From positions 62,001 to 126,000 of IMG/VR virus record IMGVR_UViG_3300036768_001490: a DNA stretch of 64,000 nucleotides; one strand, written 5' to 3'. Positions within the stretch are counted from its first letter, which is position 1. Every line of letters starts with the position of its first letter. Of the stretch, positions 9,240-18,381 are shown one piece after another. Made by a program: the position numbers and the translations under genes. This DNA is from a virus. A model generated the notes under the pieces. It had not been told where the DNA came from. It saw nothing but the letters and a program-made list of their open reading frames with translations, and made no database searches.

Positions 9240-10415
9240 TCAATAGTAATTCGAGTTCAACAGTCTGTTGATGTCGTAGGCGGCGTATTGCTGCGCCTGC
9301 TGCTGGCGTTTGCGTTCGTCCTTCTTCTGCGGGAGGATGTGTTCATACGTGAACGCCTGGGGGCGATAGTTAAGTTTAACTGGAGCGTATGGATTCATGT
9401 ACGCATGGTGGATCTGGTTCCCCCGTTGCTGGTAACGGCCTGGACCAAAATGTGACAGGTAGCCGAGGCTGTCGTCTACTTCGTCATCAAACTTCTGTTG
9501 TCCAGGTTGTGCCGGCTGAGCTGGTGGCTTCGCTGGTGGCTGCGCTGGTGGCTGCGCTGGTGGCTGCGCTTGCTGCATCTCGGAAGGATGGTACGTTACG
9601 TTCAACGGTATAGGAAATCGCATATTTTCGCTCTTACTCTCTGGATTACTCCTGTAATAAGTTTGCCAGTTGCCCGAACCTTTTGCGAGTTCTCGCAGTT
9701 CTCCGAGCCTTGATGTTGGAATAAATTCCATCTGCTGACTGCTCCGCAGGCTTTCTATTTGGTCATTCAGCACTTGTTTACGAAAAGGATTGGTTTCATT
9801 GTTGGCCTCAGTTTCCAATAAACGTATGGTTTCAGCAATTCTTTTGCCAACGTCCGATTTGCTGTACTCGTAGTCGTATTCCTTTTTTAACTTACTTAAT
9901 GCCTTCTGTGCGCTATCCAAGTAATACTGGGCATTCACTGATCCGCCGAAAGACTTTGGTAGGGAATCTAGGAGGGTATAATCTGAACCAAATTCGTTTT
10001 TCTTCAGCTGATTTATCAAACGCAGCTTCTTGCTAATATCTCCCGCTGATCCAATATCACTGTATAGTGATCGAACCAACTCATTGTAACGCTCCATAGC
10101 GTTTTGGTAGGCTTCCTCCGCTGGAACCTCTTTGAAGAAAGGTGACAACCAGGGTGGCGGAGCGTCTTTTGCACCATATTTCAGATCACGATGAACGTCG
10201 GATATATGGCCATATAATCCTGTGCCAATACCAGTAATCCCGAGAGCACCGAGTATTTTTCCGTAATGATTTCTTAAAAGATTAGTAGCAGAGCCAAGCA
10301 ATGGAATCCTTGGCCCTCTGTACAGAGCATCCTTGTACAGACCATTGCGGCGGCAGATGTCGTCCAGTGTGGCACGGCAGGCGAGCGCCAACCCCGCGGT
10401 GAGTTCCCTGTTCAT
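9240..10415 (-). CDS. Low-GC virion-like protein with a hydrophobic N-terminus
   Basis: The start at 10415 (MNRELTAGLALACRATL) is preceded by GAGAGG; the longer frame to 10577 would overlap the RNA polymerase gene and lacks a ribosome site. The 391-residue protein has a short hydrophobic segment near residues 45-60 (LGALGITGIGTGLYGH), a long helical middle, then a PAQPPAQPPAQPPA proline repeat and a glutamine-rich end. Bases 9600-10330 are clearly AT-richer than the flanks, with codons such as AAA, TTA and AAT that neighbouring genes avoid, which suggests an acquired or fast-evolving insert. Function unknown; the layout resembles its virion-like neighbours. Confidence 0.5.
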   Translation of the reverse strand: MNRELTAGLALACRATLDDICRRNGLYKDALYRGPRIPLLGSATNLLRNHYGKILGALGITGIGTGLYGHISDVHRDLKYGAKDAPPPWLSPFFKEVPAEEAYQNAMERYNELVRSLYSDIGSAGDISKKLRLINQLKKNEFGSDYTLLDSLPKSFGGSVNAQYYLDSAQKALSKLKKEYDYEYSKSDVGKRIAETIRLLETEANNETNPFRKQVLNDQIESLRSSQQMEFIPTSRLGELRELAKGSGNWQTYYRSNPESKSENMRFPIPLNVTYHPSEMQQAQPPAQPPAQPPAKPPAQPAQPGQQKFDDEVDDSLGYLSHFGPGRYQQRGNQIHHAYMNPYAPVKLNYRPQAFTYEHILPQKKDERKRQQQAQQYAAYDINRLLNSNYY

Positions 10416-10485
10416 GGTTTCGTCCTCTCTTCCTTCAGGCATGGCGATTATAATCACCAGCGCCGGTAAGTTGCCAGCCTGGCCG

Positions 10486-13400
10486 TTACCAGCCAAAGGT
10501 CTCGCGGAACTGGCGTCTCCAGTGCAGGGGATTGAGCGCCGGCAGCGTTCTGCCGCCCGTGCCTGGAATGACCGCATTGCCTGTCAAATAGTCATCCCAG
10601 CCGGCCGCGGGACGCGAAAGAACGTCAACGATAAATTCAGTAGCATTGACAGCTCGGCGGAGGCCCTTGGTGTCCTTGGTGCCCTTCGCGTTCTCTTCAG
10701 CTAGCGCGCCAGCTAGAGCGTCCCTGACCAAGGTGGCCTCTTCCAGCATCTTCCCTCCCGTGAGCGGGTTCAGCGCTTCCTTGCGCTCCTCGTGACTGAA
10801 CGGGTTGATCATCTTGTGCCCCATCGCCATGTAAGTGAGGGACTGGGTGGGCGAAAGTTTGGAACTTTCTATGACAAGCTGGGCAGGCGTCTTGGTCTTG
10901 GCAATTTCCACATCGCGGATGAATTTCTCTTCCTGTTGGCTCAAACTTTCTCCTCTGGCCTTCTTGGCCTTGAGCCTCTCTGCTTCGGGGATGTCCTTTT
11001 CATGCAGTTGCTTCATCACGATCTTCTCGGCCTCCGTGGCAATGCCTTCCGCCTGCGCTGACATCGTCGTGCCGGCCGTGTGGATGTCCGCGACCGTCTT
11101 GGTAATGTTCTTAATCAGGTTCATGCTGCCTTCTGGGTTGTTGCTGTCCCGCTCAACGCGCGTGATCCCCTTGAACAGCCGGTGGAGCGAGTCGGCGACG
11201 ACGTTGCCCAGGGGGCCGTAATCCTTCGCACGCTCGTCTTCACTCAGCTGCAGTGCCGGCGTGAACGCGAAGGGGTCCACCGCGTTTCCACTCGCCAGCT
11301 CGCCTCGCCGGAGCCTGTCAGCCTGGTGTTTCCGGATGAGATTGCCAACGGCCGCCTGCGCCTCGAAGTGCTTGCCGATGTTCGACTCGGACGTCAGCTT
11401 GCTCTTGGCGGCGCCGTCGTCTGCCTGATCTTCGGACAGTGCCCGGTACAGGTCTTTGAAAAGGTTGTAACCCTCCACGCCCAGCTGGGCCCCTCCTTCC
11501 AGCATGATACGGCCGGTGTTGACGTGGTTGGAGCGAATGCCAAGTGCCGTGAGCAAGTTCATGCCCGGCTGCTGCCGCCACTTGTACAAGTCGAACAGGT
11601 CGGCCGTTCCCTGGATGGCCTTCTGGTTCTCGCTGCGGAACTTTCCCTCGGACGAGAGCAGCCGGTCCCAGCCGCCCTCTTGCCAGTCCTCCAGAATGTT
11701 GCTTCCGGCTTCGCCCAGGCCAGCGATAATAGCCGCAGGATTGACGACATATTTGCCTAGCCAGCCGGCCACGTTGAGCATCTTCGTGCCGCCGGACGTC
11801 AGTCCTCCCGCCGCGTTGAGGAGCCGAGCCGTAGTTCTTTCGCCCAGCAGGCGTTTCGCCACGTTGCTGGACGCTAGCCAATTCAGGGCCGTGCCGGTGC
11901 CTTGCATTCCACTGCCGGAAATCGAGGACAGCGCCTGCACGCCGGAAAACGGCAAGGACGCCAGGCTGACATAATTGTGCCACTTGAGCTGATTGTCGTC
12001 TTTCTTGCCTGCTGCCTCTGCATTATTGCTATTGTTTACGGCGGCGTCGCTATTGTTTACGACAGCATCTTCATGGCCACGGCCCAGGTCGAAGGCCAAG
12101 TAGGCCGGCGGCACAGCATACTGGTGGGGCGAGTGGGACGATTGGGAATACGGGTGGGGCAAGTGGGGCGATTGGGAGAAATCGTAGCTGAAGGTCCGCG
12201 GGCCGGTGACGTAGTCACCGTAGTCAGGCTGCTGCTGGCTGTTCTCGCCGGGACGTCCCGTCCCAGGCAGGTATCCTGGCGGCACCGGTCTGCCCTGTCC
12301 CTGCTGGCCTGGTCCAAAGGGCTGGTACTGGTACTGGCCGCGCACGTAGGGGCTCCGGCTGGTCAGGACATGGATCGCGTTCGGGTCCAGCAGGGAGCCG
12401 AAGCGGATGGCAGAGCCGACCAGGCCGCCGAAGCCAGAGTTGGGATCGTTCGGGTTGCCGCCGCCGCGGACAAACATGGCGGCCTGACGCGGATCGTCGT
12501 GCTGCCACATCATGGGTCTGCCCCGCGTGTACTCCCCCTGGTGCGGCGCGTACTGGTAGGGCTGGTACATGGTGGCGGGAGTGCGCACGACGCCGCGGAA
12601 CGGGTCTGGATTCCGGACAGAGGTTGGGCGGGTGGCCCCGGCGGTATGGGAGTTCCCTGCTGGCTGTGCCGCCGGCTTCGCCCCGCCGGAAGGATTCGCT
12701 CCGCCAGAGGCCGCCACCGGCTTGCTGCTGTCCTTGTTGTCGTCGGCGGCGGACTTGCCGAAGAACTGCGCCTCCGCCTGCCGCAGCAGGGCGTCCGCTT
12801 CCTGCCGCTGCGCTTCCTGGTCCCAGGACGACTTGTACCAGCCGCGGAAGATGCGGGACAGCATGCTGCCGCCCTCGTCGCTGCCGGCAGCTGCCGGAGG
12901 AGGTAAGTCGAGCGCCAGGCCGTCCGTGGCTACTAGCCGCGGTGCCGTCTTTCGCCGCGCCCCTCCCCGGGCGCTTTCCTCCATGCCGTCGGGAACGGTC
13001 CCCGGCTCCGGCTGACGTACCGGTCCGACCAGGCCGAAGTCCGAGGCCCTGGCCAGACCCGGCACGAAGCTGGTGCCGGACTCGTCCCAGCCGCGCCCCC
13101 GGTGGACGGCCTCCAGCAGGCCACCCTTGATGCCGGAGCCGTACATGCGCGCCAGGACGTCCGGGTCGTGCTGGAGAGAGTACATGCCGCGGATCATCTC
13201 GCCCTGGAACGGCGGCGGCTCGTCATGGACGACTACCCGCCGGATGCCGAACTGCTGAAGTTCCCGGATGACGCTGGGACGGACCCGGGTGCCGATGGTG
13301 TAGTGCAGCACCGGCTTCTCCAGGTACTTGCCGACCGCGCGGCGCACGTCCAGCTCCTGGTGGCCGGCGCGGGGCTGGTAGTTGTATTCCAGCGTGGCGT

Positions 13401-15372
13401 AGGGCACCACGTCGTCCGGCAGGTTCCCGCCGAACTCGTCCGTCAGGCGGACGTGGTTGATAAGGCCGCGGGCCAGGATTTCCACGTTGCGGCGGTTGAC
13501 CTTCAGCCCGGCCGACCGCATGGCGTCCGTGTAAGCCTGGACAAAGTAGCGGCGCCCCTCGCCGATGCCCTTGTGCTGCACGATCAGGTGTGGCTGCGGG
13601 ATACCGTCACTGATGACGTCACCGGCCTCGACCGTGTCGCCAGGACGGACCCGCAGGTTGAAGCCGGCGCCGACGTAGTGCCGGGTGCCGTTGATCCAGA
13701 CAAACTTGCCTCCGGCCGGAGCGTCCTCGATGCGCTCCACCGTGCCATCCTCGGTCGCGTGCGCTGCTCCGCCGCGGAACACCTTGGGCACCTGGATCAG
13801 CTGGTTAATGTACTGGAAACCGCTCACGGCCTTCTCACGTCCGGCCACGCCACCGCTGTGCTTGGCCGAAAGCTGCGCCTGCGACAGCGGCTCCGACAGG
13901 GCCTGGGCGGCGGTGAGGCCAACCTGCTCGCCGCGGCCAGGCAGAACGCCGCGTTCACGCACACCAACGTCCCGTGCGTAAACACCACCATCAGGACTGC
14001 CGCCCACCACCGGACTTCGCACAAGAATGCGAGCATGGCCTCTCCGCCGGATGTCCTTGAGAATCTTTGGCGTCAGCACCGTGTTCTTCCGGTACGGCCC
14101 CACGTCCTGAGCCAGCAGGGCGCCCTCGTTGTCCGGGTCGTCCACGTCCACGGGAAGTCCGCGCGGCGTCGGGTCGTCCCGCGGGTCTTCCTCGTCCACT
14201 ACCACCAGGCGGTGCGAGACCTGGTTGAGCTGCTTGCTGTTGGACACGACCATGCCGTTGGCCAGCACGAACAGGTGGTCCGGGTGGTCCACTTCGATGT
14301 CATAGGTCGGCCGCCAGCCGACTTCTTCCCGCCGCACCAGGCGGCACAGCAGGACGTGCCTGTCCACCGGCCGCCGCGGCTCCTCTCCGTACCCGACCCC
14401 GGCCGGGACAAGGGCCGGCTGCCGCGGCCTCGCCGCCACCAGGCGGAGGCCGGCAGCTGCCACCTGACGCAGCGGCAGCAGGAGGTAGGGACGTCGTCCT
14501 CCCGGCGGCGCTGCCAGGACACGGTGGTCCTCTGTCGCCTCGATGGTGATGGCGGCCCTGCCGGCGCGGAAGACGTACCGCCAGACCCGGCGGAGACCGT
14601 GGACAAACAGGGCCCGGACCCGCGTGGGGAACGTCCGTCCCCGCCGGTCGGCACCGAGGACAAGGTCGCCGGGACGCAGCTGCTCGATGGGGACGGAAGT
14701 CCCTTCCGGCCGGCACACCTGCGTTCCTTCCGCCAGGCACAGGAAACCGGCGTCCTGCGTGGAAAACTTGGTCGCCATGACGCCCTTGCGCGCCCCGTAG
14801 GTGCCTGCCCAGTATTCGACTGGCCGGTAGCCCTCGCTGTAGGACGACAGGATCGGCAGAGGCAGCACGTCGTCGCGGTGGTCGGCGAAGAGCAGGCCGG
14901 TGCCGCGCAGCTCCGCCAGGTTCATGGCGTTGCCGCGCGAACCGGACAGCACCTGGAAGGCCAGTGGGTTTTCCTCCCGCAGCGATTCCTGGTAGACCTC
15001 GTCTGGAATCTTCTCGGCCGCGCGGCCCACGGTCAGGACCAGCAGGTCGTTCCGCTGCCGGTCGGTCAGCCGGTCGTCGTCAAGGATCTTCTTGACCTTG
15101 GACCACAGTTCCCGTTGCTTCCGACGGGCAATCTCGGACTTGGCCATGTGCCGCAGGCCGAAGGAGAAGCCGCCCGTCTCCGACGCGGCCTGGCGGCCGA
15201 TGTCCGCCAGGTGCTTGCTAACGTCGCGGTATCGCTCCGTATGCTTCCGCGCCAGCTGGCGCAGCAACTCCGCCATGCCCTTCTTGTCCAGGACACGCTG
15301 GTAGTCGCGCAGGTCTTCTGGCAACGTCTCGTTGACCAGGAGCTGCCCCATGCTGGTGCGTAGAACTGGCAT
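10486..15372 (-). CDS. rpoC (C-terminal part): RNA polymerase beta' C-terminal part with a mini-intein, fused to a virion-like extension
   Basis: The start at 15372 (MPVLRTSMGQLLVNETLPEDL) sits four bases after the previous stop. The first part matches beta' beyond the catalytic loop: LLVNETLPEDL, SGSRGNAMNL, PILSSYSEGY and EYWAGTYGARKG. A 167-residue intein follows, then GLTAAQALSEPLSQAQLSAKHSGG (in two pieces, the trigger-loop region) and the C-terminal clamp up to about residue 780. After that come about 850 residues unlike any polymerase: Gly/Pro/Gln/Tyr-rich linkers (YQPYQY, PGQQGQGRP), small hydrophobic segments and long helices ending WRRQFRETFGW. The extension resembles the other virion-like proteins here. 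No stop or frameshift separates the two halves, so this is one polypeptide; an in-virion role is inference. Confidence 0.85.
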   Translation of the reverse strand: MPVLRTSMGQLLVNETLPEDLRDYQRVLDKKGMAELLRQLARKHTERYRDVSKHLADIGRQAASETGGFSFGLRHMAKSEIARRKQRELWSKVKKILDDDRLTDRQRNDLLVLTVGRAAEKIPDEVYQESLREENPLAFQVLSGSRGNAMNLAELRGTGLLFADHRDDVLPLPILSSYSEGYRPVEYWAGTYGARKGVMATKFSTQDAGFLCLAEGTQVCRPEGTSVPIEQLRPGDLVLGADRRGRTFPTRVRALFVHGLRRVWRYVFRAGRAAITIEATEDHRVLAAPPGGRRPYLLLPLRQVAAAGLRLVAARPRQPALVPAGVGYGEEPRRPVDRHVLLCRLVRREEVGWRPTYDIEVDHPDHLFVLANGMVVSNSKQLNQVSHRLVVVDEEDPRDDPTPRGLPVDVDDPDNEGALLAQDVGPYRKNTVLTPKILKDIRRRGHARILVRSPVVGGSPDGGVYARDVGVRERGVLPGRGEQVGLTAAQALSEPLSQAQLSAKHSGGVAGREKAVSGFQYINQLIQVPKVFRGGAAHATEDGTVERIEDAPAGGKFVWINGTRHYVGAGFNLRVRPGDTVEAGDVISDGIPQPHLIVQHKGIGEGRRYFVQAYTDAMRSAGLKVNRRNVEILARGLINHVRLTDEFGGNLPDDVVPYATLEYNYQPRAGHQELDVRRAVGKYLEKPVLHYTIGTRVRPSVIRELQQFGIRRVVVHDEPPPFQGEMIRGMYSLQHDPDVLARMYGSGIKGGLLEAVHRGRGWDESGTSFVPGLARASDFGLVGPVRQPEPGTVPDGMEESARGGARRKTAPRLVATDGLALDLPPPAAAGSDEGGSMLSRIFRGWYKSSWDQEAQRQEADALLRQAEAQFFGKSAADDNKDSSKPVAASGGANPSGGAKPAAQPAGNSHTAGATRPTSVRNPDPFRGVVRTPATMYQPYQYAPHQGEYTRGRPMMWQHDDPRQAAMFVRGGGNPNDPNSGFGGLVGSAIRFGSLLDPNAIHVLTSRSPYVRGQYQYQPFGPGQQGQGRPVPPGYLPGTGRPGENSQQQPDYGDYVTGPRTFSYDFSQSPHLPHPYSQSSHSPHQYAVPPAYLAFDLGRGHEDAVVNNSDAAVNNSNNAEAAGKKDDNQLKWHNYVSLASLPFSGVQALSSISGSGMQGTGTALNWLASSNVAKRLLGERTTARLLNAAGGLTSGGTKMLNVAGWLGKYVVNPAAIIAGLGEAGSNILEDWQEGGWDRLLSSEGKFRSENQKAIQGTADLFDLYKWRQQPGMNLLTALGIRSNHVNTGRIMLEGGAQLGVEGYNLFKDLYRALSEDQADDGAAKSKLTSESNIGKHFEAQAAVGNLIRKHQADRLRRGELASGNAVDPFAFTPALQLSEDERAKDYGPLGNVVADSLHRLFKGITRVERDSNNPEGSMNLIKNITKTVADIHTAGTTMSAQAEGIATEAEKIVMKQLHEKDIPEAERLKAKKARGESLSQQEEKFIRDVEIAKTKTPAQLVIESSKLSPTQSLTYMAMGHKMINPFSHEERKEALNPLTGGKMLEEATLVRDALAGALAEENAKGTKDTKGLRRAVNATEFIVDVLSRPAAGWDDYLTGNAVIPGTGGRTLPALNPLHWRRQFRETFGW
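14239..14739 (-). mobile_element. Mini-intein in RNA polymerase beta'
   Basis: The element is 167 residues with no endonuclease domain. It begins with Cys1 (CLAEGTQVCRPEG) directly after the extein STQDAGFL, contains a block-B-like TEDHRVL, a block-F-like TYDIEVDHPDHLFVLANG and ends VVSN before Ser+1 (SKQLNQ). The penultimate residue is Ser rather than His. It interrupts the beta' region just after the EYW-GARKG motif, a highly conserved site. Confidence 0.85.
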
Positions 15373-15374
15373 GG

Positions 15375-15794
15375 TCACTTCACCCACACCCTCTGGCCGT
15401 CAGCCAGGCGCAGGCAGCGCGACCGAGGGGAGAACAACCAGATGGTGATGCGCGGCTGGTTTGCCATGCATACCTCGCGGCAACGCCATACATGGTGCTC
15501 GTCCTGGCTGCTGGACACCAGCAACAGGACCACAGGCAGGCGTCGGGAGCGGGCGCCGTAATAGAGGGACTTACCCACTGCCTCGGCCCAGTCGGGTGCC
15601 CAGGCCACGGCGACGGCATGGTGAGGGGTCAGAAGGTCGATGCGCGTGCCGTCGTAGTTGCTTGCCCCGGCCTGGGCCGGCAGGCCGCTGGAGGTCAGGC
15701 TGGCTGCCAGGCATCCAGCCCAGTCCTCCTCTTCGGGAACGTTGCCGCCGGTCAGCAGGCGGCGCAGCCACGACCGGAAGTGCTGGAGCATCAC
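15375..15794 (-). CDS. Degenerate PD-(D/E)XK nuclease-like protein
   Basis: The protein has 139 residues. The order YDGTRIDLLTPHHAVAVAW, then WAEAVGKSLYYGARSRRLP (both cited in part), then a hydrophobic VVLLLV strand, follows the core of small PD-(D/E)XK endonuclease-like domains, where one expects D, then E-x-K on the next strand and a Q/K-LYY helix. Here the Asp of RIDLL and the LYYGA helix remain, but the strand expected to carry E-x-K reads AVAVAWAP, so the key acidic residue and lysine look absent. It is probably a non-catalytic relative. It lies between two unknown genes within the polymerase block. Confidence 0.5.
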   Translation of the reverse strand: MMLQHFRSWLRRLLTGGNVPEEEDWAGCLAASLTSSGLPAQAGASNYDGTRIDLLTPHHAVAVAWAPDWAEAVGKSLYYGARSRRLPVVLLLVSSSQDEHHVWRCREVCMANQPRITIWLFSPRSRCLRLADGQRVWVK

Positions 15795-15802
15795 GCCGGC
15801 CC

Positions 15803-15818
15803 AAAATCCGTTTTTTAG
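15803..15818 (+). repeat. AT-rich 16-mer, copy 1
   Basis: AAAATCCGTTTTTTAG stands out in GC-rich DNA. It overlaps the stop of the 274-residue gene. An identical 16-mer in the other orientation is at 43900-43915 and a 14/16 match at 59644-59659. Confidence 0.6.
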
Positions 15819-16639
15819 CTGTCCGCGGGCACCTGCCCGTCCGCTGGGACCGGGACCGCCACGTCCACTTCCTCCTGGTCCTGCTCCTGTCGGGACCGTC
15901 CCTTCCGGGACCGTCCCTTCCGGGGACGCTGCTCCGTGGTCGCGTCAACGGCAGCGTCCGCTTCCTGGACGAAAGAGGAGGGAGAAGGGACGTCCTCCGT
16001 CTCCGCCGCTGGCAGGTTGGCTGGATGCAGCAGGCATTCATCCACGGGGCCGCTGCCTGGGTCCGGACGCGGCTGCCCTCCGTCCTGCTGGGCCCGGGCC
16101 GCCGGGGCCTCTTCGGCCGGAGTGTAGGACAGGCGGCATTTGTGGTACTGGTCCTCCGTGATGACCTCGCGCGTCACCATCATTTCCAGGGCAGCGCGGG
16201 TCCGGCGCAGCAGCGCTCCGGCGCCATGCCGGACGTAAATGACCAGGCCGATAGCACCCTGGTGCAGCCGGGCCGCCGCTTCCTGCAAGACCTCAGAGAT
16301 GTCTCCTTCCTCACGCACGACCAGGCGGTCGTCGCCTCCTGTGGGCCAGAAGGCGGTCCTGGCCGGCGGCGGCGCAGCGGCCGTCCGCTCCGGGCAGCGG
16401 TAATACTCATCCGCCGAATAGAGGACGTCCGGGTAGCGCGTGGCCGGTCGCCTAGCCAGCCGGCAGGCCGGCGCGGGCCGCGCCCGCGTGTAGCACTCCT
16501 TGGTCACGGCCGAGACGTCGTTGCTGGCGTAATACCTGTCCGCGCTGCTCCGGTCGCGCCAGAAGTTTGTCCGCCGGGAAGGGATGGATCTGCGTGGAAG
16601 TTCCGGTGCCAAGGGCATTCCCTCCTTGTGTGCCTGCAT
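15815..16639 (-). CDS. Unrecognised 274-aa protein with a charged tail
   Basis: I recognise no family. The N-terminal half is Arg/Tyr-rich (RRTNFWRDRSSADRYYASND), the middle holds a compact predicted domain (residues about 105-165, EEGDISEVLQEAAARLH then a hydrophobic GAIGLVIYVRHG strand), and the tail alternates acidic segments with the basic KGRSRKGRSR. Two starts are possible: ATG 16639, or ATG 16618, which has AAGGAGG but only two bases of spacing. It sits in the gap between beta' halves together with four other small genes. Confidence 0.45.
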   Translation of the reverse strand: MQAHKEGMPLAPELPRRSIPSRRTNFWRDRSSADRYYASNDVSAVTKECYTRARPAPACRLARRPATRYPDVLYSADEYYRCPERTAAAPPPARTAFWPTGGDDRLVVREEGDISEVLQEAAARLHQGAIGLVIYVRHGAGALLRRTRAALEMMVTREVITEDQYHKCRLSYTPAEEAPAARAQQDGGQPRPDPGSGPVDECLLHPANLPAAETEDVPSPSSFVQEADAAVDATTEQRPRKGRSRKGRSRQEQDQEEVDVAVPVPADGQVPADS

Positions 16640-16678
16640 GGCAAGGGCCGTTTCCGCCTGGGATTATCACCCGTCACG

Positions 16679-16960
16679 TCACTCGCGTGGACGGGGTCCA
16701 GCGATCAGCTGGGCTCCCGGGGGTGGGCCCGACAAACGGATGCGGTCCACCACGGTCGTCTGGGAGACGCCGAGGCGGCGCAGCAGGCGGTTAAAGTCCT
16801 CCATGCCCGCCATGCTGGCCGAGTAGGCGCCGTCCGGGCCGTAGTGAGCGGCGGCGAAGATCGGCGTGCCGTCGTCCGTCTCCAGGATGACCTGGCTGAC
16901 CGGAAGGACCAGTACCTGCCCGCGGCCAATGCCGTCGAGCGGGATGAGCTTGGCGATCAT
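16679..16960 (-). CDS. Small conserved-looking protein, 93 aa
   Basis: The 93-residue protein begins MIAKLIPLDGIGRGQVLVLP. The first half is beta-like and the second a helix with a sequence reminiscent of a small DNA- or RNA-binding turn (DFNRLLRRLGVSQTTVVDRI). Its ATG overlaps the TGA of the upstream gene by four bases (ATGA), a sign of translational coupling with the coiled-coil repeat protein. Function unknown. Confidence 0.45.
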   Translation of the reverse strand: MIAKLIPLDGIGRGQVLVLPVSQVILETDDGTPIFAAAHYGPDGAYSASMAGMEDFNRLLRRLGVSQTTVVDRIRLSGPPPGAQLIAGPRPRE

Positions 16961-17787
16961 GCAGCGCCGCCCTTTGCCGCCCGTGCCGCCTGGCGGAAAC
17001 GGGCAATGGCAGCCGCCCGGTCCTGCACGGCGCTGAAGCCACTTGTGTCAAAGGATGAGCCGTCAAAGGCGTGGCCGTTGCCGCGGTAGGCCCGGCGGTC
17101 ATGCGCCGGCTTCTCTGCCCCCGGCTTGCCCGCCGGCTGTATGCCCTCCAGGGGAGGAATGGGAGGGATCGCGCCCTCCTCGCCCCCTGCGCCGTCAGCA
17201 GACGGGTCGATGCCAGGCATGGGACCGCCCGTGGTCGAGGCGTGGGCCAGGTTCGTGAGGTCTTGCTGGGTGGCGACCATCTCCGAGGCAGGGATCTTGA
17301 TGCCGAGCTGGTCGGCGATGCGTGCCTGGATCTTCAGGATCGACAGCAGCACGGCGTTGGTGTCGATCTTGGGCTTGATGACGCCGCCCGTGTTGCCACC
17401 GTTGCCACCGTTGCCACCGTTGCCACCGTTGCCACCAGAACCGTTGCTCGACTGCATCTGCTGGATCTGCTGCTGGAGCTGACGTACCTGGTCCTGCAAG
17501 GCAGCCACGTCCGCGCTGTTGTCCGGCGACGGCGGTGGCGACGGCATGCCGCCCGCTGCCATCATGCTGGGGTCTGCCGGCATGCCGCCCGCTGCCATCA
17601 TGCTGGGGTCTGCCGGCATGCCGCCCGCTGCCATCATGCTAGGGTCTGCCGGCATGCCGCCCGCTGCCATCATGCTGGGGTCGCCGGCGGGCACGAAGGC
17701 ACGCTTGTGGAACCCGCCCAGGTTCCGCCGTGCCATCTTGAGGACTTCAAAATTGACCAGATGGTCGTCGCGCGTGGGGGCGCCCAT
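16957..17787 (-). CDS. Repeat-bearing coiled-coil virion-like protein
   Basis: The start at 17787 (MGAPTRDDHLVNFEVLKMA) is chosen because GGAG lies eight bases upstream; the longer frame overlaps the membrane-protein gene. The 276 residues run as: a short basic head, four copies of the 12-mer DPSMMAAGGMPA, a coiled-coil rich in Q (ALQDQVRQLQQQIQQMQ), a GGN repeat, then a helical segment with KIQARIADQLGIKIPASEM and a Gly/Pro-rich end. This is the layout of a linker or scaffold protein rather than an enzyme. It is coupled to the 93-residue gene downstream. Confidence 0.55.
   Translation of the reverse strand: MGAPTRDDHLVNFEVLKMARRNLGGFHKRAFVPAGDPSMMAAGGMPADPSMMAAGGMPADPSMMAAGGMPADPSMMAAGGMPSPPPSPDNSADVAALQDQVRQLQQQIQQMQSSNGSGGNGGNGGNGGNGGNTGGVIKPKIDTNAVLLSILKIQARIADQLGIKIPASEMVATQQDLTNLAHASTTGGPMPGIDPSADGAGGEEGAIPPIPPLEGIQPAGKPGAEKPAHDRRAYRGNGHAFDGSSFDTSGFSAVQDRAAAIARFRQAARAAKGGAA
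17549..17692 (-). repeat. Four tandem 36-bp repeats
   Basis: Four nearly identical 36-bp units encode the 12-residue repeat DPSMMAAGGMPA. One unit differs by a single base (CTAGGG for CTGGGG on the plus strand). The units are directly adjacent and stay in frame, so this is a coding minisatellite, not a CRISPR array. Confidence 0.85.
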
Positions 17788-17879
17788 GTGAAAGCTCCAT
17801 TTTTCGTGGTCACGTACCGTGTGGCCCAGTCTACCGTACCTTGCCGGGCGCACACCAGTCCGCTTCGTCCGCCGCCCCC

Positions 17880-18380
17880 CTACGACGCCCGCCGCGGCCG
17901 CCGGAGACGGCGCCACAGCCGGCGGAGCGGCCGGACGTAGTAGTGGCCGACGAAGCCGCGGACCAGGGGCCAGCCGAGAGCCCGGCGGACGTCGTTTTCC
18001 CAGGCCGTGATCGGGCACTCGGCCCGGCTGCACACGGACCAGATGATGGCGAAGCAGGCAGGAAAGGCCAGATACCACGGGGCGTAGAACGGGGCGACGC
18101 AGAAGGCGGCCGCGTTCGCGCCCACCAGGGCCGAGTGGAACAGCCAGATCGCGGCCCAGCGGAATATGAGCCACGTCCGCTGCCACTCCCGCTCCCGGAC
18201 GGCCCCCACCTCCTCCGCTGCCCGGCGCAGCATGGCCAGCGACTGCCGGAGCGAGTCGTTCGTGCTGGTCTGGCCCACGGCCTCGTCCAGGGCGGTAAAG
18301 AGACAGCGCAGGTCCGCGTCCGAAAGGTACTCCCGTGCCAGGGCCAGGATGTTGCTGGCCTCCTCGGTCGTTGTTGGCAT
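17880..18380 (-). CDS. Two-segment membrane protein with a CPIT-WEN motif
   Basis: The start at 18380 (MPTTTEEASNILALAREYL) has GGGAGG five bases upstream and lies just after the stop of the beta/beta' gene, so the two are probably co-translated. Of 166 residues, the first 80 form a soluble helical part; then come two or three hydrophobic segments (residues about 82-128), followed by CPITAWENDVRR and a very basic tail (RPLRRLWRRLRRPRR). The CPIT-x-WEN motif after a membrane helix recalls the DUF2784 family, but the protein is otherwise different and I rate that link as weak. Confidence 0.55.
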   Translation of the reverse strand: MPTTTEEASNILALAREYLSDADLRCLFTALDEAVGQTSTNDSLRQSLAMLRRAAEEVGAVREREWQRTWLIFRWAAIWLFHSALVGANAAAFCVAPFYAPWYLAFPACFAIIWSVCSRAECPITAWENDVRRALGWPLVRGFVGHYYVRPLRRLWRRLRRPRRAS

Positions 18381-18381
18381 G

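Noticed and set aside
13102-15363. A 753-codon plus-strand open frame opposite the beta' gene
   Set aside because: It lies exactly opposite a well-recognised polymerase gene in GC-rich DNA; composition is Val/Gly/Arg/Gln-rich as expected of an antisense frame, and no ribosome site was seen.
17549-17692. CRISPR-like direct repeats
   Set aside because: The units are directly adjacent with no spacers and encode an in-frame 12-residue repeat.
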